Shown: positions 58,638 to 64,000 of the stretch, piece after piece
Numbering within the stretch: position 1 is the first letter of the stretch
Layout of the letters: every line of letters starts with the position of its first letter
From: Macrostomum hystrix
Taxonomy: Eukaryota; Platyhelminthes; Macrostomidae
Direction of reading: 5' to 3'
Assembly (NCBI GenBank): GCA_950097015.1
Contig: CATNEN010000025.1
Span: 8,730,501-8,794,500, forward strand
Length of the DNA: 64,000 bases
Made by a program: the position numbers and the translations under genes
Notes under the pieces: generated by a model
The model's database searches: none
What the model was told of the DNA's origin: nothing
Seen by the model: only the letters and a program-made list of their open reading frames with translations

Positions 58638-60503
58638 AGAAAAATCTAAAGCCTGCGGACTGGTCGCTGACTAGCTATTGTAATTTGTAACAGAGTATGA
58701 TGAGCTGACATTAATAATTGTATTCAGAAATGGACTACAAGTCAAAAAACTAAAAAAATACCCAGCGGGAAAGCCTACCTCGAATCTAGCTGAATGTAAC
58801 TCTAGTTTTTAGGATAGGTTTGAATTTTCTTTTTAGTGCACCAAAGATGCTTTTTGCATCAAAATCATGCACCAAAAAAATCGTCCAGTTTCAGAAAAAT
58901 CGGCCAAACAAAAGTTTAACTTAAAATAGCAAGAATAAGTCTAGTTATATATTCTAGCTATATAGTGTCTGTCGTTTTTCGAGAAAAAAAAATTTTGTTT
59001 TAAAATATTTTCATAGCACAGAATAACAAAACTTTACAATTATATTTTTGTTCTTACGCGAAACAAAGTCTGGGTTGTAAAATAGCAATCTCTTAATTAA
59101 GTATGATAATAAAAAAGAAAAAAGTGAAACGTCTTACCATTGGTACAGTTCATTTTTTAACTTTTCTTGTGTTCTCGCGCGCCGACTAACTAGCAAGCCT
59201 ACATTTTATACTATAGATTTGACTGGTTCCTACGTCTCGCTTTTTTTGGTGGAAATTACCAAGGTACGGAAATGTTAAAACCTCTATCAGAACGTTTACA
59301 ACTCTTATGTGTTTCTTTCTCATTTTGAACTTTTTATTATTACTTATTTCGATACAGCAATTATGTACAATATAATGTTGTAGGTATTGCTAATGTAGCT
59401 ATTTAGCTGGTCAATCAAAGCACTTTGCTGAGTTTTTTTAATCAAAATATACATTTCAACTTGCTAAGGTTTGCTAAGGTAATAGACAAATCAACGAAAA
59501 TATACAAATCAGTTCCTTTAAAAGTATTTCGAGTTAGTGGCGTGACATTTTTTAAAAGAAATGTTTATTTAAATTGAACTATTTTAAGAAAATATATTAT
59601 AAATTGTATTAGGAATTTAAGGGATACGTTGCTGTCTTAAAAAACTATCCTAATTGCATGCAATGCAGAAGATGTTGAACTATTTAGATCCCCATTTTAC
59701 CTTACAATATGTGATTGTTGTTTTTTACATCTTGTGATATGATTTTGTTAGTATGCTAAAAAGTTTTTTAAACTCTTTTTAGTTTTCTACTTGGCAATTT
59801 TAAACAGCCCGTGCTGTTTTACACCTTCTTGTAAAATCTTGATATCTTATGAAACTTTGCTGAAATTCAAAAGCTGAAGGAGCAAGCTATTGAAAATGTA
59901 ATTCTTATCTATCATTGTTTTTTATTCACCGACTGGAATTACCTGGGTGGGACATCGGTTTTGGACCATATTAGAAGTGGAGGTGTCTATTTTATGCACC
60001 TGTTGTTTCTGCGGTTGAGTCCTATGAAAGGCAATATTTACTCGATTCTTAAATACCTTGTATGATTGTGGCTGTTTTAGTCTTTTGCAGCTGCTTTAAG
60101 AATACTTTATTATTGCTTTTGTATGACAGTTCTTCGTGAGTCACGTTAATCATCTATCTATTTTTCTAACATAGGTATTGTACTTGATTTTTTATTAACC
60201 TCATTTAACCTCATGGCGTCTTGTATCCAGCTATGTGCAATTTTCTAAGTAATTTTTGTGTATTCTAGTCATATTTATCTAAGTCACTTTGATAAATGTG
60301 GGACTGTTTTATGTGGGACTTCATTTTATCTATTCAAAAAACATCTGAAAAATGTCCTTTTGCACAAACATCTTTGCAATCATTTGTATTGATGTTCATT
60401 TTTATCTGCTTATTTGTGAAAGTATAGTATATAAAGTATAGTTAATATGAGTACCAATACTGTTGCGTTTTATTGAGTGGATTTGCTTGTTGTTATTAAA
60501 AAA
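58638..60503. other. upstream region of gene copy 4
   Basis: Same as 34547-36412 apart from a base or two (attttttaaaag near 59550). No coding content recognised. Confidence 0.4.
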
Positions 60504-60618
60504 ATCGAAGTAGGCTTACTAGGAGCAATACAAGATGTACTTTTATGAGGCACAAACTTTTGCATCCTAACATCATAAATCTAATTCTTTAACTCTGTTT
60601 CAGAACTGAAAGCTTAAC

Positions 60619-63600
60619 ATGACTACAAAACTGAGCTCATTAATCGTTATTTCTCTGCTGCTGATCGGTAAGTTAAGTGGCTTGTTCGTTGAGGTTACAT
60701 AATGATATTGATTATTAATTATATTCGCTGATTACACTTGCCCGTTGGGGCTACATGTGCAACACAGCACAGCCGTAGCTATTGCGCGGCTCATCTGAAG
60801 GCAGCATGCAGCTGTTCAGTCCATGGACCGGGGGCCACACCTACCCTCAATTACCAGCTAGTACCCGTTTTACAGCTGGGTGAACTGAAGCAATGCTGAG
60901 TGAGTTGTCCTGCTAGTGGACACGAATTGTGCCAGCGAAGGCCGAATCGAACCCCCGACCGTCAAGTCGATTAGTTTGAGAAAACCACTAGACTACAAAC
61001 CTGATTTCATATAATTTTATTAAAAATCTGTACTATTAATTATTTATTAAACATTGTCAGATACTGCCAGGTCTGCGGTTTGGCACTGCATACACAACGT
61101 ACGCCACGAAGACTTCGTCAAAATCGGAGACATCAACGCGATTAGGGTGAGTAGTATGTTGCAAACGGCCTTTATCGACCAGAAGATAAGAAATCCTTAG
61201 ATTAAAGGATACTTATGTACTGAGTACGTAAGCGATGCCTTAAGAATAGCCAAGTAGGCGAGTTTTATAAGCACCCAGTTGTGTCAGATTTGCAGCCAAT
61301 AACAATAGACTGCGCTTCCAAAGGCTGTGTGCCTGTACGTGCACTGAGGAGGCCGCGACTCCCCACAAAAGTTTTTATCCGAGCTAATGCTGGCACTAGT
61401 TATATAGATGGCTGAATGTGAAGAAAATGCTATTTAAACGACTTGCTCAACCCCCAAGACACATTTAGCTTCTATTCGTGCGGTTCTATCCAGTCAGCTG
61501 CAAGGAGCCAGGATAAAATAAAGCTGCGTCTGCTGTTTCAGGTGATAACGTATGTCCGAGGCGATCCGGGCTATAGGAAGAACCTGGAGTGCAGGTATCT
61601 TCTGAGAGTGATCAACTATGACCAGCCCAGACAGATGTACATTGACGTGCCCGTGGTGGACTTTGACAACAATACTGACCCGTTTTGCAACAAAACCGAC
61701 GTGTTCAGCTTCTGGCATAAGTACAACGAGAGTGAGTGGCTTGGCTTAAGACAAAAGTTTCCTCTAAGTTTCCTCTCAACCCTCGACAATTCAACACTCC
61801 TATCAAGGAGAAATCGTTTATAGTAATTCAACTAAAACTCCGAGTCACAGTAATTTCGTCGGCTTTCGATGCAAATTAAAACTCTAACGTGGAAGTACAA
61901 GCAGGCAATGTGTGACTTTTTATTAAGGAAAATGTGGTGCTTTCGTTTTGGCTTTACGAGTGTAATTTTATTACTCTATAAATATTGCGAACATCTCTGT
62001 TTAATTATTATTGAGTATTCACAACAGCTGCTATCAGCCGACTGCACACATTTCAGCTGCTTGGCGGCGGGAGTCCTGGTGCAGTGAATCGTCCGTGTCA
62101 CGCAGTTTCCAATTCTTGCCGTTTAGACGGCAAATAATCAACTTGTGGGACTCGTGAGTAGCACTGCAGCTTCTTACTGAGCTCTCTTATGAGAATGCGA
62201 GTTGAGACCCTGCTGCTTCACTACCCACTTCACTCTGCAGGTCGTACTACCTGACTGCGGAATTCCAGTCTGACAATGAGCAAGTCCGCTCCGATGCCAA
62301 GGGATTGCAGATGAATGTGCAGGTGCTGGGCAGAAATTGCCACAGGAACATGCTGTATCTCGATAACTACTGCTACCTGGTCACTCCTGAGAATGTGTCG
62401 CCAGCTCAATCCAATCAGGTTGGAAAACTCTTACTCGGCAACTTTTTCACTGTCCGAAACGCCTCTTCTGGCCGGGATATCTTAGACTTTCTGCGCAGAT
62501 TCTCTGAGAGAAGTACGCATTTCTTTTTCGAATTTCTGATGAGGATATTTTTGCTCAATTGTGCTCAATCTTGTCACCTCTTTGCGCTTCCCTCAGACAA
62601 AGCCAGGAAAGACGAGTATCCTTACGAGTCGCCACTGGCCCTGACTAATCTCAGACTGTGGACCGGCTACTTTGTGAACGAATACTCCTTCAGCGAGGAG
62701 GACCCGGTCATGTTTTACTCAGATCCGATAGACGACTGCATTGTCAAGCAAGTGAAAGTGTGAGTGCTGCTTCTCTATCCTGATTCTAGTCTAAAGGATA
62801 TTGTAAATATCATATGGTTTAGAATGTCAATCATTCGATTTCAGGACTCGTGAGATTTTGACCGGCTGTAATAAAAACCCAGCGCCTGTAGCCCTTAATT
62901 GGCTTAGCAACGGCAGCGTGCATTTTTCCTGTGTGCCAGGCAACGATTCGATGCCAGCTCTGATCCAGTTCAGCCAGATTCCTAAAACCAAGGGCGACCT
63001 GCACCCGCAGCTGTTCCGCACCTGCGACATCGCGCCGCCAACAACGACTACGACTCCGGAACCAACGACAACTACAGCGCCGCCAACAACGACTACGACT
63101 CCGGAACCAACGACAACTACAGCGCCGCCAACAACGACTACGACTCCGGAACCAACGACAACTACAGCGCCGCCAACAACGACTACGACTCCGGAACCAA
63201 CGACAACTACAGCGCCGCCAACAACGACTACGACTCCGGAACCAACGACAACTACAGCGCCGCCAACAACGACTACGACTCCGGAACCAACGACAACTAC
63301 AGCGCCGCCAACAGCGACCACGACTCCGGAACCAACGACAACTACAGCGCCGCCAACAACGACTACGACTCCGGAACCAACGACAACTACAGCGCCGCCA
63401 ACAACGACTACGACTCCGGAACCAACGACAACTACAGCGCCGCCAACAACGACTACGACTCCGGAACCAACGACAACTACAGCGCCGCCAACAACGACTA
63501 CGACTCCGGAACCAACGACAACTACAGCGCCGCCAACAACGACTACGACTCCGGAACCAACGACAACTACAGCGCCGCCAACAACGACTACGACTCCGGA

Positions 63601-64000
63601 ACCAACGACAACTACAGCGCCGCCAACAACGACTACGACTCCGGAACCAACGACAACTACAGCGCCGCCAACAACGACTACGACTCCGGAACCAACGACA
63701 ACTACAGCGCCGCCAACAACGACTACGACTCCGGAACCAACGACAACTACAGCGCCGCCAACAACGACTACGACTCCGGAACCAACGACAACTACAGCGC
63801 CGCCAACAACGACTACGACTCCGGAACCAACGACAACTACAGCGCCGCCAACAACGACTACGACTCCGGAACCAACGACAACTACAGCGCCGCCAACAAC
63901 GACTACGACTCCGGAACCAACGACAACTACAGCGCCGCCAACAACGACTACGACTCCGGAACCAACGACAACTACAGCGCCGCCAACAACGACTACGACT
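60619..64000 (+). CDS. tandem surface-protein gene, copy 4 (partial at window end)
   Basis: Exons 60619-60667, 61061-61146, 61542-61735, 62127-62153, 62241-62512, 62597-62759 and 62845 to beyond the window. The coding sequence of exons 1-6 and the start of exon 7 reads the same as copies 2 and 3, including the intact exon 7 acceptor (cgatttcag) that copy 1 lacks. The C-terminus is outside the window. Confidence 0.75.
60727..61001 (-). mobile_element. old SINE family 1 copy in intron 1, unit 4
   Basis: Same as 36636-36910. Confidence 0.8.
63032..64000 (+). repeat. 45-bp stalk repeat, unit 4, at least 21 copies
   Basis: Runs off the window end. The gcgaccacg marker near 63310 is in unit 7, as in copy 3, which groups units 3 and 4 against unit 2. 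Confidence 0.95.

Larger units (their letters stand above)
48221..60503. repeat. tandem 12-kb unit 3 (12,283 bp)
   Basis: Nearly identical to unit 2 but with a longer satellite (+384 bp) and two more stalk repeats (+90 bp). Few other differences (for example ccgggaat near 53389). Confidence 0.97.
60504..64000. repeat. tandem 12-kb unit 4, cut by the window end
   Basis: Begins with the same word as the other units and runs into the stalk repeats at the window edge. Confidence 0.95.

Overview
The window is eukaryotic and animal. It has spliced genes with GT-AG introns, a rhodopsin-type GPCR, a bestrophin, a MOV10-type helicase exon, Ty3/Gypsy and BEL/Pao retroelements, LINE fragments, tRNA-derived SINEs and many minisatellites. 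An invertebrate fits best. Strong AG acceptors 15-16 bases before ATGs are compatible with a spliced-leader trans-splicing lineage such as flatworms, but the species cannot be fixed from the sequence.

Bases 1-15,000 hold scattered genes between repeats: a two-exon GPCR (2605-3912, +), the last two exons of a bestrophin (10014-8518, -) with a 27-bp minisatellite in the intron, a frameshifted Q-rich fragment resembling Mediator subunit MED25 (10028-10580, +), four unrelated minisatellites (9.0-13.2 kb), one MOV10/Armitage-like helicase exon (13298-13828, +), and a BEL/Pao zinc-knuckle remnant (13946-14299, +). Two SINE families sit inside a 16-bp minisatellite at 5.7-7.0 kb.

Bases 15,013-19,801 are a complete Ty3/Gypsy element: 237-bp LTRs that read identically, a 5-bp target duplication, a primer-binding site, a polypurine tract and one 1386-codon gag-pol frame. 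It looks very young.

Bases 19,970-24,200 are a graveyard: rearranged shards of the downstream 12-kb unit, a BEL/Pao protease remnant and a LINE 3' fragment.

From about 24,205 to the window end lies the main feature, a head-to-tail array of a roughly 12-kb unit (three full copies and the start of a fourth). Each unit carries a seven-exon gene for a predicted secreted or membrane protein: signal peptide, CUB-like domain, divergent C-type-lectin-like domain, a Thr/Pro mucin-like stalk of 45-bp repeats and a hydrophobic C-terminus. Each unit also holds a LINE fragment, a telomere-like tract, a SINE with a perfect 12-bp target duplication, a CTGCATTAAT satellite and a 1.24-kb LTR-like block with a TATA box. 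Units 2-4 are nearly identical. The 5' half of the gene in unit 1 differs from the others almost only by amino-acid-changing substitutions confined to exons, while its introns are about 96% alike. This suggests a rapidly diversifying, tandemly amplified recognition-type surface protein. The gene family and its function are not identified; the domain calls are inferences from the residue pattern.
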